Positions 43,905 through 52,876 are shown, counted from the stretch's first letter. The stretch: 64,000 nt of DNA from Acidobacteriota bacterium (GCA_014584705.1 JACTMJ010000026.1:62001-126000); one strand, 5' to 3'. A program made the numbers and translations. The notes: generated by a model not told the origin, from the sequence alone.

Positions 43905-45668
43905 CTAAACCTTCGTCAGCGTGATCTTTCGCACCCGCATGGCGGCGGATTTGTCATCCTCCGGCAACCCAAGGCTGATCACGTTGTGGCCTTCGCCCAG
44001 CACAATGCTGCCGTCCAGTTTCTTCACCGCGAATTCGCCACCCGTGCCCTCGACCTTGGCTACCGCCTTGCTCTCCGACGGAGTGCTGAGCGGCCCGGTG
44101 CCCACACGCAGCACGCTGCCCGCCACCGGATTCTCGCACGCGTACTCCACTTCCACCGCGTAGTTGCCGTTCAGCGCGCCGTAGTTGTACCAATACAGCT
44201 CGTTGCGTTCGAGATCGAACTTCCTGAAGTTCGTGGCGCTCCGCGACGCGAAATCGTAGCGGATTTCCTCGCCGCGCAGCCGGGCGATCCAGGCGTAGAG
44301 GTCCAACCGGTTCGGTAACTCCCGTGCCCCGTATCCCGCGGCCACCTTCGGCTTCTCGTCCGCGATCTCCAGCACCAGCACCGTGTTGTTGATATCCAGC
44401 GGTTCCGCCGGCAGCGTGAATACCAGCGCCGTGCCGTCTTTCTTCACGGGCACTTCCGCCTTGTTCGCCAGGAAATAGGCCTTGTTCACCGTGCTCTCCA
44501 GCCCTTCCAGGCGAAGGCTCTCGCCCGGCCAATTGAGGATGTGCAGGTAGACCTTGCCTGGCTTCGTCGTCGCGCGCCACGTAATATCCGGGAACCAGAG
44601 CGGGCTTGCCTCCGTGCCATAGATCGCTTCGCCATTCACGCTCAGCCACTTGCCGACCGTGCGCAGAATGTTCTGGCTGGCTTCCGGAATCACCCCTTCG
44701 GCGGTCGGCCCCACATTCAGCAGGTAGTTGCCGCCCTTGCTGACGATGTCGGCGAGCTTGCCGATCAGATCTCGCGGATCCTTCCAGTGCGTATCGTTGG
44801 CCTTGTAGCCCCAGGTATCGTTGAGCGTCGCGGGCACTTCCCACTTGCCTTCGTGCGTGTAGACCTGAATGGGGATGGCATTGTCGCCCGTCTGCACGTA
44901 GTCGCCCTTGTTGTGGCCGATGCGGCTGTTGAGCAGACACCCCGGTTGCTTGGATTTCACCAGGTCCCGCAGTTCGGTCACCTGCCGGTCGCTGAGCAAG
45001 CCCGGCGTGTCGAACCAGATCAGTTCCAAAGTGCCGTAATTGGAGAGGATCTCCAGAACCTGCGGGAACACCTTGCCCTCCAGGTAGGGCTGCGCATCGC
45101 GTTCCTTGGGGAAATCCCAATCGTTGCCGCGTCCGCCCGCTTCATGCCAGTCCTGGTCCTGCGAATAGTAGAAGCCGAAGCCGATATCGCGCTTGTGGCA
45201 GGCCGCGGAGAGGTCCTTCATCGGGTCCTTGCCGTAAGGCGTGGCGTCCACGATGTTGTATTTCGACGCCTCGGACTTGAACATCGCGAAGCCATCGTGA
45301 TGCTTCGAAGTAATCACCATGTACTTCATCCCGGCGTCCTCGGCCAGTTGCGCCCATTCCTCACCGGAGAACTTCACCGGGTTGAACTGCTTGGCGAGCT
45401 GCGCGTATTCGGCCACGGGAATCTTTTCGCGGAACATGATCCACTCTCCGATCCCGCGTACATACTTGCCCTTCCACACTCCGGCGGGAATGGCGTAGAG
45501 GCCCCAGTGAATGAAGAGGCCGAACTTCTGATCGTCGAAGCGCTTCATCGCCTCGGCGGTGGCGTCCGGCGCAACGGCGGGAGTCTCGCTCCTGGCGCAG
45601 GAACTCAGTTGCAGAGCCGCGGGTGTCACCGCTATCAAGCCCAACGTCGCGCGGCGGGAAATTGGCAT
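43905..45668 (-). CDS. GH29 alpha-L-fucosidase, exported
   Basis: 587 aa. The N-terminus has RR at residues 5-6 and a lipobox-like LSSC (Cys24), so it is probably exported by Tat and perhaps lipidated. The GH29 catalytic domain shows FGLFIHWGLYAIPAG, ITSKHHDGFAMF and the nucleophile Asp220 in LIWFDTPG, then SKGGNYLLNVGPTAEG. A beta-sandwich and further C-terminal domain follow. It releases terminal alpha-L-fucose. It is monocistronic on the minus strand, about 430 bases from the LytTR regulator gene. Confidence 0.9.
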   Translation of the reverse strand: MPISRRATLGLIAVTPAALQLSSCARSETPAVAPDATAEAMKRFDDQKFGLFIHWGLYAIPAGVWKGKYVRGIGEWIMFREKIPVAEYAQLAKQFNPVKFSGEEWAQLAEDAGMKYMVITSKHHDGFAMFKSEASKYNIVDATPYGKDPMKDLSAACHKRDIGFGFYYSQDQDWHEAGGRGNDWDFPKERDAQPYLEGKVFPQVLEILSNYGTLELIWFDTPGLLSDRQVTELRDLVKSKQPGCLLNSRIGHNKGDYVQTGDNAIPIQVYTHEGKWEVPATLNDTWGYKANDTHWKDPRDLIGKLADIVSKGGNYLLNVGPTAEGVIPEASQNILRTVGKWLSVNGEAIYGTEASPLWFPDITWRATTKPGKVYLHILNWPGESLRLEGLESTVNKAYFLANKAEVPVKKDGTALVFTLPAEPLDINNTVLVLEIADEKPKVAAGYGARELPNRLDLYAWIARLRGEEIRYDFASRSATNFRKFDLERNELYWYNYGALNGNYAVEVEYACENPVAGSVLRVGTGPLSTPSESKAVAKVEGTGGEFAVKKLDGSIVLGEGHNVISLGLPEDDKSAAMRVRKITLTKV

Positions 45669-46101
45669 GGGTATTCTCCGGTGGATATGTCCGAAAGACA
45701 GCGTATCACTGTTGTCTCAGGCACTTGAACTTGAGCGCGTGGACTAGGTGAGACTTGAGAGCTTAGGGCTTTAGAGACATTCATGATTCGGTATCTGTCA
45801 GGGGGAGACGGACAGGATTGACGGACAGGCCGCTTGAGCTCTTTGGATCCCAGCGGCTGGAAGGTGCCCATGCACTTCGTAAGTCACGGATGTGGCACGG
45901 CGTATCGCAATCTCACCCCTGGCCGCGGACCGCCGCCGCGGGTGGCGCTCATGTTGGTGACTTCGCTACGCGAACGGCGTCAATTCAGCGAAGAGGTTGA
46001 GCATATACTCGCGCGTTGCAAGTCATCGGCGCTGATTCAGGGACATCCCGCCCCCGAATCCGGGAGAGTCCCCCTCTCGTTCCAAACGGGTCGGATGCCG
46101 A
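45669..46101. other. Intergenic stretch without a supported gene
   Basis: About 430 bases between the start of the fucosidase gene and the end of the LytTR regulator gene, both on the minus strand. It should contain the fucosidase promoter. The short open frames inside look non-coding. No repeat or RNA was recognised. Confidence 0.35.
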
Positions 46102-46851
46102 CTACCCGAGAGCCTTCTCCAGTGCCTCCAGGCCGCTCTTGCTGACGGGGATTTGCGCGCCCGTGCTAAGCAGCACCATCTTGCTGTCCTTGGAATACGG
46201 CTCGATGCGAACGATCCTCTGGATATTCACAATGGCCGACCGATGAACACGCACGAACTGCTTCGGATTCAGGCGCTTCTCCAGCGAGGAAAGCGTCTGC
46301 TGCTTCAATAGCTCCTTGCCCGCGGTGTGGATGGCAATGTAATCGTCTTCCGCGCGGAAGTAGTCCACCCGATCCATGGGAACCACATGCAACTTCACGC
46401 CATCGCGGACGACGATGCGCTCGGTATACGCGCCAGGCGGCCGGGCGGATTCCGTTACTTCCCGATAGTCCCGCCGCGGATTCCGCATGCGCTCCAGTAC
46501 GCGCAGCACCGCCGCATCAAAACGCTCCCGCCGGAATGGTTTCAGAAGGTAATCGACCGCGTGAACTTCGAACGCGCGCAGGGCAAACTCATCATGCGCC
46601 GTGACGAATACGATGGCGGGCTGGTGATCGAGTAGCTCAAGCACTTCGAAGCCATCGAGTTTCGGCATCTGAATATCGAGGAATACCAGGTCCGGCTTCG
46701 TTTCGTTGATTGCTTTGACGGCATCGAAACCGTTCCCGCATTCCCCGGTAACTTGAAACTCCCGATGAGGCAGCAAGTGCTCGCGAAGCAGTGCCCGCGC
46801 CAGTTCCTCATCGTCCACAATCAGCGTTCGAAGTTGCGGGGAAACGCTCAT
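46102..46851 (-). CDS. LytTR-family response regulator
   Basis: 249 aa. The receiver domain (residues 7-120) has the acidic pocket VDDEE and phosphoacceptor Asp59 in LVFLDIQMP, with the conserved Lys in YLLKPF. The LytTR DNA-binding domain (about 150-249) shows VVPMDRVDYFRAEDDYIAIH and FVRVHRSAIVNI. It is the partner of the LytS-type kinase encoded just upstream, with a 4-base overlap (46848-46851). The operon it closes also encodes two membrane proteins of LiaF type, so cell-envelope stress is a reasonable signal. Confidence 0.92.
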   Translation of the reverse strand: MSVSPQLRTLIVDDEELARALLREHLLPHREFQVTGECGNGFDAVKAINETKPDLVFLDIQMPKLDGFEVLELLDHQPAIVFVTAHDEFALRAFEVHAVDYLLKPFRRERFDAAVLRVLERMRNPRRDYREVTESARPPGAYTERIVVRDGVKLHVVPMDRVDYFRAEDDYIAIHTAGKELLKQQTLSSLEKRLNPKQFVRVHRSAIVNIQRIVRIEPYSKDSKMVLLSTGAQIPVSKSGLEALEKALG

Positions 46852-47963
46852 TGCGGCATGCTCTCCTTCGCGAACGTTGGCGGAACCGGTGCCAGCGGCG
46901 AACCGGCTGTCGACGCAATCTGAATCTTCGCCCGAAACCGGTTCTCCTCGCGCTGCACTTCCAGCCAGGCGTCGGGTCCGTAACGATAGTCGAGCCTGCT
47001 CCGCAGATTCTCCAGCCCAGTGCCGCGGCGCGGTCGCACCGGCTGGTCCGGGTCATACGGATTCTCGACGGAGAGTGAAATCCCGCCGTCCGCAAGCGGC
47101 TTCGCGCGGATGGAAATCGTCCCCCCTTCGATCAGTCCCGCGATTCCGTGTTTCACGGCGTTCTCGACGAGCGGTTGCAGCAGCAGCGGCTGGATCGAAA
47201 AGTGCCGCAGGCTGTCGGGAACGTCCGAATCCACTTGGAGGCGCTTCCCGAAGCGGGCCATCTCGATTTGCAGGTAGTTGAACACGAGATCCAGTTCCTC
47301 TCCGAGGGTCGTCGAATCCTGGTGACCGATGTCGATATTCTTTCGAAAAAAATCCGCCAGCAGAAGACACATCTCCCGCGCCTGTCCGGGGTTGAGCGTC
47401 GTGAGCGCGCTGATCGAGTTCAGGCTATTGAACAGGAAATGGGGATTGATCTGGGAGCGCAGCGAGCGGAGTTCCGCTTCCCACGCCAGCATCTTCATCT
47501 GTTGCTGTTGCAGTTCGGCGCTGCGTTGCGTCTCCAGCGCCAGGAGCAGATACCCCACCGCCACACCGAGCGCGAAGACGACGTACGCAAAGATCAGCAG
47601 AGGCAACAGTGCGCGCTGAATGGTCTCCATGTGGAAGTGCACGCCAGCGAACCGGTCAACCGCCGCCGCGGCGACAAAGGTCAAGAAAAGCCACACCATC
47701 GCGCTCACGGAAACGGCAATCAACTGGGTGAGAAGCAGCCTGGCCGGCGCGGTCTCGCCCAGGGGATAGCTGCGGCAGACGTTGTACAAGGAAAGAAACA
47801 GGAACGCCATCACAACCGCGATCAGAGCGGAAAACCAAAGCGCTTCCTCAAGCGGCCAGGGAGGAACTCCGTTCACCAGCAGTAGCGCGAACACGGAGCT
47901 GACCGGCACCCAGAGAGCCAGGTAGATCAGCAGTTGCGCCTTGTTCTTAAAGAATGGATGCAC
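46848..47963 (-). CDS. LytS-type sensor histidine kinase
   Basis: 371 aa. Four hydrophobic membrane segments in residues 10-145 are followed by a His_kinase-type domain with the phosphorylated His175 in LRSQINPHFLFNSLN. The ATP-binding domain has LVENAVKHGIAGL and RRGTGLENLRSRL. There is no large extracellular loop, so it probably senses a signal in or at the membrane. It sits between the LiaF-like gene and its response regulator, with a 12-base gap upstream and a 4-base overlap downstream. Confidence 0.9.
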   Translation of the reverse strand: MHPFFKNKAQLLIYLALWVPVSSVFALLLVNGVPPWPLEEALWFSALIAVVMAFLFLSLYNVCRSYPLGETAPARLLLTQLIAVSVSAMVWLFLTFVAAAAVDRFAGVHFHMETIQRALLPLLIFAYVVFALGVAVGYLLLALETQRSAELQQQQMKMLAWEAELRSLRSQINPHFLFNSLNSISALTTLNPGQAREMCLLLADFFRKNIDIGHQDSTTLGEELDLVFNYLQIEMARFGKRLQVDSDVPDSLRHFSIQPLLLQPLVENAVKHGIAGLIEGGTISIRAKPLADGGISLSVENPYDPDQPVRPRRGTGLENLRSRLDYRYGPDAWLEVQREENRFRAKIQIASTAGSPLAPVPPTFAKESMPQ

Positions 47964-47975
47964 GCTCGTCCCCGG

Positions 47976-48743
47976 CTAGTTCTTGACTTCCACTCCGCCT
48001 AGCGCCGCGATGCCGCGAACGATGAGGGTCTTGCCGTCCCGGTGCTCCGCCTCGTCGCGGGTTTCCACAAACCGGCGCGAATCGGCAAACCCGCCCAGAA
48101 TCGCAACTCCCTCATTCACGACGTTCCAGTCCTCCGGCACGAAGAGCACTATCCCGCCGAAGAAGGCATTCGCGTTCACCACCACCGTGGCGGGCTGGCT
48201 GATGCGGGAGCGTCGCAGATTCACTTCGATTCCGCCGAACACGGCGAAGAGTTCTCCTCCCTGAAAATGCGGGCTGGTGATCGTCTTGTTCACACCGCCG
48301 AAAAGCGCCCAATCGTTGATCACGTCCTGTTCGCGCGCCATGTCCTGTTCCGGGGACGATCGCCTCGTTCGAATGCTGTTCGCAAGAATCGTGGCCCCCA
48401 CAACAATCAGAAGTACGGGCCACAGATCCCAGGGACGGACATCGGAGTAGCCAAGGCTTCGCGCCAGAAAAAGCGCCCCCAGCCCGCCAAGGATCACCCC
48501 GGGCACAATCCCGGAACGCCCGCCGCGCAACAGCAGTCCCCCGCCGAGAACCAGCAGCGCCACCGGCCAAAACCGGAAGATCGCGTCAAACTCAACCAGG
48601 CCGAAACGGTCCAGCAACAGCAGAGCGCCCGCCAGCATCGCGACGCTCCCGAAGATCAGGCTCGCCGTGGCTCTCGGACCTCCGCAACCGGCTGCTTCGT
48701 TCCGTCGTCGCGGGCCAGCCTCCCACCCGGAATTGCCGTTCAT
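47976..48743 (-). CDS. LiaF-like membrane protein (DUF5668 + C-terminal LiaF domain)
   Basis: 255 aa from the ATG at 48743, with GGAGAG a few bases upstream. Residues 25-130 hold several hydrophobic segments (LIFGSVAMLAGALLLLDRFG; FWPVALLVLGGGLLL), and the C-terminal 110 residues form a repeated beta structure (FGGVNKTITSPHFQGGELFA; NANAFFGGIVLFVPEDW) like the LiaF cell-envelope domain. LiaF proteins inhibit two-component kinases until envelope stress occurs. Gene order with the kinase and regulator supports such a role. Start overlaps the preceding gene's stop by 4 bases. Confidence 0.8.
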   Translation of the reverse strand: MNGNSGWEAGPRRRNEAAGCGGPRATASLIFGSVAMLAGALLLLDRFGLVEFDAIFRFWPVALLVLGGGLLLRGGRSGIVPGVILGGLGALFLARSLGYSDVRPWDLWPVLLIVVGATILANSIRTRRSSPEQDMAREQDVINDWALFGGVNKTITSPHFQGGELFAVFGGIEVNLRRSRISQPATVVVNANAFFGGIVLFVPEDWNVVNEGVAILGGFADSRRFVETRDEAEHRDGKTLIVRGIAALGGVEVKN

Positions 48744-48964
48744 CGACTCTCCTTCCACCACTTCCAAATCCCCGCGAATCCAACCACGATCAGGGCCACG
48801 GGCCAGAATCTCCAGATCTCGCTCATCGAAATGATACCCATCTGGGAGAGAAGAAGCACGACGCCGGCGATCAGAATCAGGAAACCGGTCCAGAGGGATG
48901 GGACTCCGCGCTGGCAGCAGCGATGTCGCGAGGAAACGAGTGGTTCCGTATTGGTCATATCCAT
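48740..48964 (-). CDS. Small membrane protein, DUF5668-like
   Basis: 74 aa, first gene of the LiaF-kinase-regulator operon, with GGAG 7 bases before its ATG at 48964. Two hydrophobic segments (SLWTGFLILIAGVVLLLSQ; IWRFWPVALIVVGFAGIW) resemble the membrane unit of the neighbouring LiaF-like protein, for example the shared FWPVALI. It may have arisen by duplication of that domain and may form part of the same membrane complex. Confidence 0.7.
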   Translation of the reverse strand: MDMTNTEPLVSSRHRCCQRGVPSLWTGFLILIAGVVLLLSQMGIISMSEIWRFWPVALIVVGFAGIWKWWKESR

Positions 48965-49626
48965 TGCAATCTCCAGAAGTGATATTGCGAAAGGAATCTT
49001 TCGCTAAATCCAAAGTAGATCCCCGCGTCTCCCGCGCCCACGCCAAACCGGTGAACACCCCTCACCAATCGGCGAACGCCGGACGCAAGCACGCCGTCGA
49101 TGAGGGGCGAGATCCCTGCGCTTGACTTCCGCCTCTCCAATGACCCGGAGCACCTGCAAAGAGCCGCCCGTGCCGGTCGGCCATACAGCGGCAATGGCTT
49201 CGCCCCGGAACTGAAGGCGACGCAACAACGGAAACCAGAACCGCGAAAGCCTAGCCGAAAACCGAACGCCCGCACCGCCTAGCCTCCTTTCGCCCAGCGT
49301 CGGTTGAAGCCCTCTTCCGCGCACCTCGCGTTCATCCATCAGGTTCCCGAGTGGTTCGCGTCCGCGACTGCACCCGCGATGCAGAAGCCCAGTTGTCCCA
49401 GCGCCTCCACCCGTTCAAGAACCACTGGGGGTACGCGCAGGTTACCGGATGCTATTGAAGATATTCCTGGCCGGGCGATGTGAGTGCATGTCGATCGGTA
49501 TTGGAAACCCTTCAAAACGAAAGCATTGAGTCTGTTGATTAGCGCTACTCAGAATGCCCCGCAGCCCGCCCCCGGATTCCCTTCGGCACAGCTTGACACA
49601 ATGTGCTACACAGATTACGTTTGGGT
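48965..49626. other. Intergenic region with promoters of two divergent operons
   Basis: About 660 bases between the LiaF-like operon (minus) and parDE (plus). Apart from the parDE operator near 49593-49612, nothing was recognised. Long open frames across it on both strands look non-coding. Confidence 0.35.
49593..49618 (+). promoter_or_regulatory. parDE promoter/operator candidate
   Basis: A TTGACA hexamer at 49593-49598 lies 29 bases before the parD ATG, directly followed by the palindrome TGTG-CTA-CACA (49602-49612). ParD ribbon-helix-helix proteins bind such short palindromes and repress their own promoter, so this is a likely autoregulatory site. The -10 box is not clear. Confidence 0.45.
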
Positions 49627-49923
49627 ATGGCCACCAACCGCACTACCGTCAACGTCTCTCTCACACCGGAACTCGATGCCTTCCTCCAAAGCCGCGTCAA
49701 GTCCGGGCGCTACCAGACTGCGAGTGAGGTTGTGCGCGACGCCCTTCGTCTGCTTGAACGCCAGGAGCGCGAGCGCGAGGAAGCCTTCCAGCATTTGAAG
49801 GCGAAACTTGAGCGTGGTGCCGCTCAGGCCGAGCGGGGCGAATTGCTCGACGGTGATGAGGTGTTCGACGAGCTTCGCGACATGATCGAAGAGCGCCGGC
49901 GCAGCAAGGCCGTTCATCAGTGA
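49627..49923 (+). CDS. ParD-type antitoxin (type II toxin-antitoxin)
   Basis: 98 aa from the ATG at 49627; the frame starting at 49603 would overlap the presumed operator. The N-terminal ribbon-helix-helix reads TTVNVSLTPELDAFLQSRVKSGRYQTASEVVRDALRLLE, the classical ParD/CC2985 pattern, and the C-terminal acidic helix binds the toxin. It also represses the operon. Its stop overlaps the GTG of the toxin gene by 4 bases. The module is apparently intact. Confidence 0.9.
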   Translation: MATNRTTVNVSLTPELDAFLQSRVKSGRYQTASEVVRDALRLLERQEREREEAFQHLKAKLERGAAQAERGELLDGDEVFDELRDMIEERRRSKAVHQ

Positions 49924-50237
49924 GCCGACTTTTCCTCCTCACACCGGAGGCGAAACGCGACCTGAAACAGATACTCCTCGACATCGCCGAAGACAGTCCC
50001 GACACTGCGGAGCGTCTCCGCTCGGAGTTTTACGAGGGACTTCAGGGCCTTGGGAAGTCTCCCGGCATCGGCCACTATCACGACGAACTCTTGAGCCGGA
50101 AGTACCGCTTCTGGAACTTCTACACATACGTGGTTGCGTATGTCTGGGAAGCCAGACCCATTGAAGTGATTCGCGTTGTCCACGGGGCGCGGGATCTGGC
50201 AGCCTTCTTCAGTCTCCGCGTTGGTCAGGAGACCTGA
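49920..50237 (+). CDS. ParE-type toxin (RelE/ParE superfamily)
   Basis: 105 aa starting with GTG at 49920 inside the antitoxin's stop. The RelE/ParE fold is visible in FLLTPEAKRDLKQILLDIAE, GLQGLGKSPGIGHYHDEL and the C-terminal YVVAYVWEARPIEVIRVVHGARDL, matching ParE, a DNA gyrase poison. Translationally coupled to parD, which fits a functional type II module for addiction or stress response. Confidence 0.9.
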   Translation: MSRLFLLTPEAKRDLKQILLDIAEDSPDTAERLRSEFYEGLQGLGKSPGIGHYHDELLSRKYRFWNFYTYVVAYVWEARPIEVIRVVHGARDLAAFFSLRVGQET

Positions 50238-50776
50238 ACACGGCCGTCAATTGAGTGATCACCACCACCTTACGAGGATCGATCACCAGCAACCGAAAGA
50301 ATTTCACCGGCCCCTAACTCCCGCCAACCGAAGCGCGTAGCGACACCGGCAGCGTCTTCGCCTTCGCGTACGGTTCGCTTTGGACAGCGCAAATCAGATA
50401 ATCGAACGGGCGGGAGAACTGCGTTCCCAGGTGGACCTGGCTATCCATCGTGGGAATGGCCCGCCATCCCCTGTTCCTTGAAAACGGAAAAGCTGGATAA
50501 GCGCGCAACGTGCGCCGAAAACTTCCCCTTCCAGGAAGAGCAGGTTTGTCATGATCCATCCGGACAAACCCGACAATGCCAGGCGGCCATCAGCCACCGT
50601 AAGTAACGCGGGAGCAACGGGTTACGGCAGTAACCCGTGCCAACTGCAAGGCGCATAATTTCTCATACCCCTGACAAGACGGCACCGCAGGGGAGCAAGA
50701 GAATTCGAGGGCGACCGTCGCATCGGCCACGGGCTACGCGAAGGATCGGGGTCAGCTCACGGGTCGCTTCGGCGGG
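50238..50776. other. Intergenic stretch with a long hairpin
   Basis: About 540 bases after parE. On the minus strand, 50314-50559 reads 81 codons ending PFDYLICAVQSEPYAKAKTL, which look somewhat protein-like, but no family was recognised. A perfect 9-bp hairpin is at 50617-50638. Otherwise nothing is seen. Confidence 0.35.
50617..50638. repeat. 9-bp hairpin ACGGGTTAC/GTAACCCGT
   Basis: Perfect inverted repeat with a 4-base loop (GGCA), between the convergent parDE and creatininase-family genes. It could end both transcripts, and part of it (CGGGTTAC...ACCCGT) resembles the palindrome at 4784-4794, so a dispersed repeat family is possible. Confidence 0.45.
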
Positions 50777-51514
50777 TCACGCATCGGTTTCAAGCAATCG
50801 CCGAAGCCGTTCCGTCAGGTAGGCAACCGCGTGCTCGACGTAGAGGCGGCCCTTCTCCGCGGTAGCGTGGCGCGCGCCTTCGAAAAAGCGCCGGTCGTCG
50901 ATGGCTCGCGGAGGGTCGGTGATGCGCAGTTCCGATTCGGGATAGGGCGCGCTCGTGAGATGCACGCTCTCGGGGAATTCGGCGAGAGCGAATGAGGTCT
51001 CAAACTCCGCCGCGTGGCCCGGAACTTCCCCCGTCGCGGTATTGGCCCGGATAAACGCGGGCGAATACGCCTCCCAGTAAGAGCAGAACTCAATCTGGAT
51101 CCCGAGTCCTGAGCGCCACTCCCCGAGCGCCGCCTCAATAGGCCGGCGGTTGCCACCGTGTCCGTTCACGATCAGCACCTTGGCTAGGCCCGCGGAACGC
51201 AGGCTGGAAAGGATGTCGAACACAACGGCGTTGAAGTTCCCGGCGGAAAGCGAGAGAGTGCCCGGATGATCCATCCAGTGGCCGGACACCCCCACCGTTA
51301 CCACCGGGCAGACCACCACTCGCGGAAACAGCGCCCGCGCGGCGCGGGCCGTGAGCAGTTCCGTGCTGCGCGAGTCATGGTGCATCGCGAGATGCTCGTT
51401 ATGCTGTTCGGTCGCGGCGACGGGCAGGATGGCGGCGCGCAAAGATCCCTCGCGGATCGAAGTCCGGAAGTCAAAGCGAGTATTTTCGCCTAGCAGAACA
51501 GACCGGATCGGCAT
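50777..51514 (-). CDS. Creatininase-family amidohydrolase
   Basis: 245 aa. Metal-binding residues of the creatininase fold are visible: Glu in ILPVAATEQHNEHLAMHHD (with His and Asp), GHWMDHPGTLSL, His in VLIVNGHGGNRRPIE and Glu in PGHAAEFETS. Relatives hydrolyse creatinine, or open rings in riboflavin, mycofactocin and other pathways. Here it ends a five-gene operon with transport and sugar-acid type enzymes, so a cyclic amide or lactone substrate from that pathway is likely. The 3-base gap to the upstream gene suggests coupling. Confidence 0.85.
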   Translation of the reverse strand: MPIRSVLLGENTRFDFRTSIREGSLRAAILPVAATEQHNEHLAMHHDSRSTELLTARAARALFPRVVVCPVVTVGVSGHWMDHPGTLSLSAGNFNAVVFDILSSLRSAGLAKVLIVNGHGGNRRPIEAALGEWRSGLGIQIEFCSYWEAYSPAFIRANTATGEVPGHAAEFETSFALAEFPESVHLTSAPYPESELRITDPPRAIDDRRFFEGARHATAEKGRLYVEHAVAYLTERLRRLLETDA

Positions 51515-51517
51515 GGT

Positions 51518-52045
51518 TCACGCTCCCGCCGTCCTGCTCTTCTGCAGCAGCGCCGTTGTATAGAACTCGTATGAAGCCGCCTGGTCCGGCACGTCCAGGA
51601 GGTGAACGGTGAACCGCACCGGCACGCCATGCGCCGGAAGCCGGTCGCGGAAGTATCCGGAGTAAGCGCTCGCGTAGGCGTTGCGCAACCGTGCGATCTC
51701 GGCTGCATAGCCGATCGGGTCCACCAGCGGGTTCGGGCTCTTCGGCATGCAGCCAAAAGCATGCATCTCGATGAAATCCAGTTCCTCGATGGACTGGCAG
51801 AGGCCCGCCTCCCGCAGCCACGCCTCCCAGGCTTGAAACACGAGTGGGATCTCCCGTTCCGGGTCCATCGTCACCACCTCGGAAAGGCCCAGGTTCCGCG
51901 TCGCGGACGTTCCGCCCGTGAAGCCGGCAAAGTAGATCTTCAAGTCCCCGTCGGACTGAAGCTCCGTGACGAGATTAGAGAAAACAGGCGCATCCCCCCG
52001 GTAGTAGTAAGTGAGCTTGCCCCGTTGCTTGATGTTGAATACCAT
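51518..52045 (-). CDS. Uncharacterised protein, possibly RidA-like
   Basis: 175 aa from the ATG at 52045, with AGGAG 5 bases upstream. Soluble, no signal peptide. Segments such as DLKIYFAGFTGGTSATRN, PLVFQAWEAWLREAGL and YFRDRLPAHGVPVRFTVHLLDVP faintly recall the RidA/YjgF fold, whose members hydrolyse enamines or imines, but the match is weak and the protein is longer than usual. It lies between the SDR and creatininase genes in the same operon and probably acts in the same pathway. Confidence 0.5.
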   Translation of the reverse strand: MVFNIKQRGKLTYYYRGDAPVFSNLVTELQSDGDLKIYFAGFTGGTSATRNLGLSEVVTMDPEREIPLVFQAWEAWLREAGLCQSIEELDFIEMHAFGCMPKSPNPLVDPIGYAAEIARLRNAYASAYSGYFRDRLPAHGVPVRFTVHLLDVPDQAASYEFYTTALLQKSRTAGA

Positions 52046-52052
52046 GAATCTC

Positions 52053-52814
52053 CTATCCGTGAAGCAGCATACCGCCGTCCACATAGAGCACCGCGCCCGT
52101 GATGTAAGCGGAGGCGGGCGAGGCGAGCAGCAGCACCGCCCCGGTGATATCGTCCACGCCGCCCACCCGGCCGGAGGGAATCTTCGCGAGCACCTGCGCG
52201 AGATACACCGGGTCTTCGAGCCGGGGCCGGTTCTCGTCGGTAAGGATCGCCCCCGGCGACACGCAGTTCACCTGCACGCCCGAAGCGGCCAGTTCGAGCG
52301 CGGCGCACTTGGTCATCATCACCAGGGCGCTTTTCGCGGCGCAGTAGGCGGAGTTCAGCCGCATCGGCTGGGCGTCATGAACGCTCGATATGTTGATGAT
52401 CTTGCCATGCCCCTGCGCGGCCATCACGCGCCCGGCCGCTTGCGTCAGAAAGAAGGGTCCCGTGAAGTTGACTCCCAGCGTATAGTCGAACGCCGCGGCA
52501 TCGACCTCCAGAAACGGCTGTCGTTTCGACATGCCCGCGTTGTTCACGAGAATGTCGAGCCGCCCGAATCCGCTGATCGCTTCGTCCAGAATCCGCGCAT
52601 GCGCGGCCCGGTCCGAGACGTCGCCCTGCACGGTACGCACTTCTCCGCCCGCCTCCCGAATCGCGGCCGCGGTTTCCTCGGCGGCCTCCTGGTTGTGGAC
52701 GTAGTTCACCACCACGCGCGCGCCTTCACCTGCCAGCGCCAGCGCGATCGCCCGGCCGATTCCCCGCGACGCGCCCGTTACCACCGCTACCTGGCCATCC
52801 AATGTGCGTGTCAT
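52053..52814 (-). CDS. Short-chain dehydrogenase/reductase
   Basis: 254 aa from the ATG at 52814; earlier in-frame starts overlap the enolase-superfamily gene. Classical SDR features: nucleotide-binding TGASRGIG, NNAG in ILVNNAGMSK, catalytic Ser in IINISSVHDAQP and YxxxK in YCAAKSALVMMTK. It probably oxidises or reduces a sugar-derived alcohol or keto group with NAD(P). The operon position between a sugar-acid dehydratase-like gene and unknown genes suggests carbohydrate catabolism. Confidence 0.9.
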   Translation of the reverse strand: MTRTLDGQVAVVTGASRGIGRAIALALAGEGARVVVNYVHNQEAAEETAAAIREAGGEVRTVQGDVSDRAAHARILDEAISGFGRLDILVNNAGMSKRQPFLEVDAAAFDYTLGVNFTGPFFLTQAAGRVMAAQGHGKIINISSVHDAQPMRLNSAYCAAKSALVMMTKCAALELAASGVQVNCVSPGAILTDENRPRLEDPVYLAQVLAKIPSGRVGGVDDITGAVLLLASPASAYITGAVLYVDGGMLLHG

Positions 52815-52876
52815 AGTTTCCCCATCTCGAACCCAACGGCTCCGGACTAACCATCCCACCGCAGCCGCCCAGGCCC

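Noticed and set aside
50314..50559. Possible minus-strand gene fragment of 81 codons
   Set aside because: The C-terminal part looks somewhat protein-like, but there is no ribosome binding site, family match or neighbour support, so it was left as intergenic.
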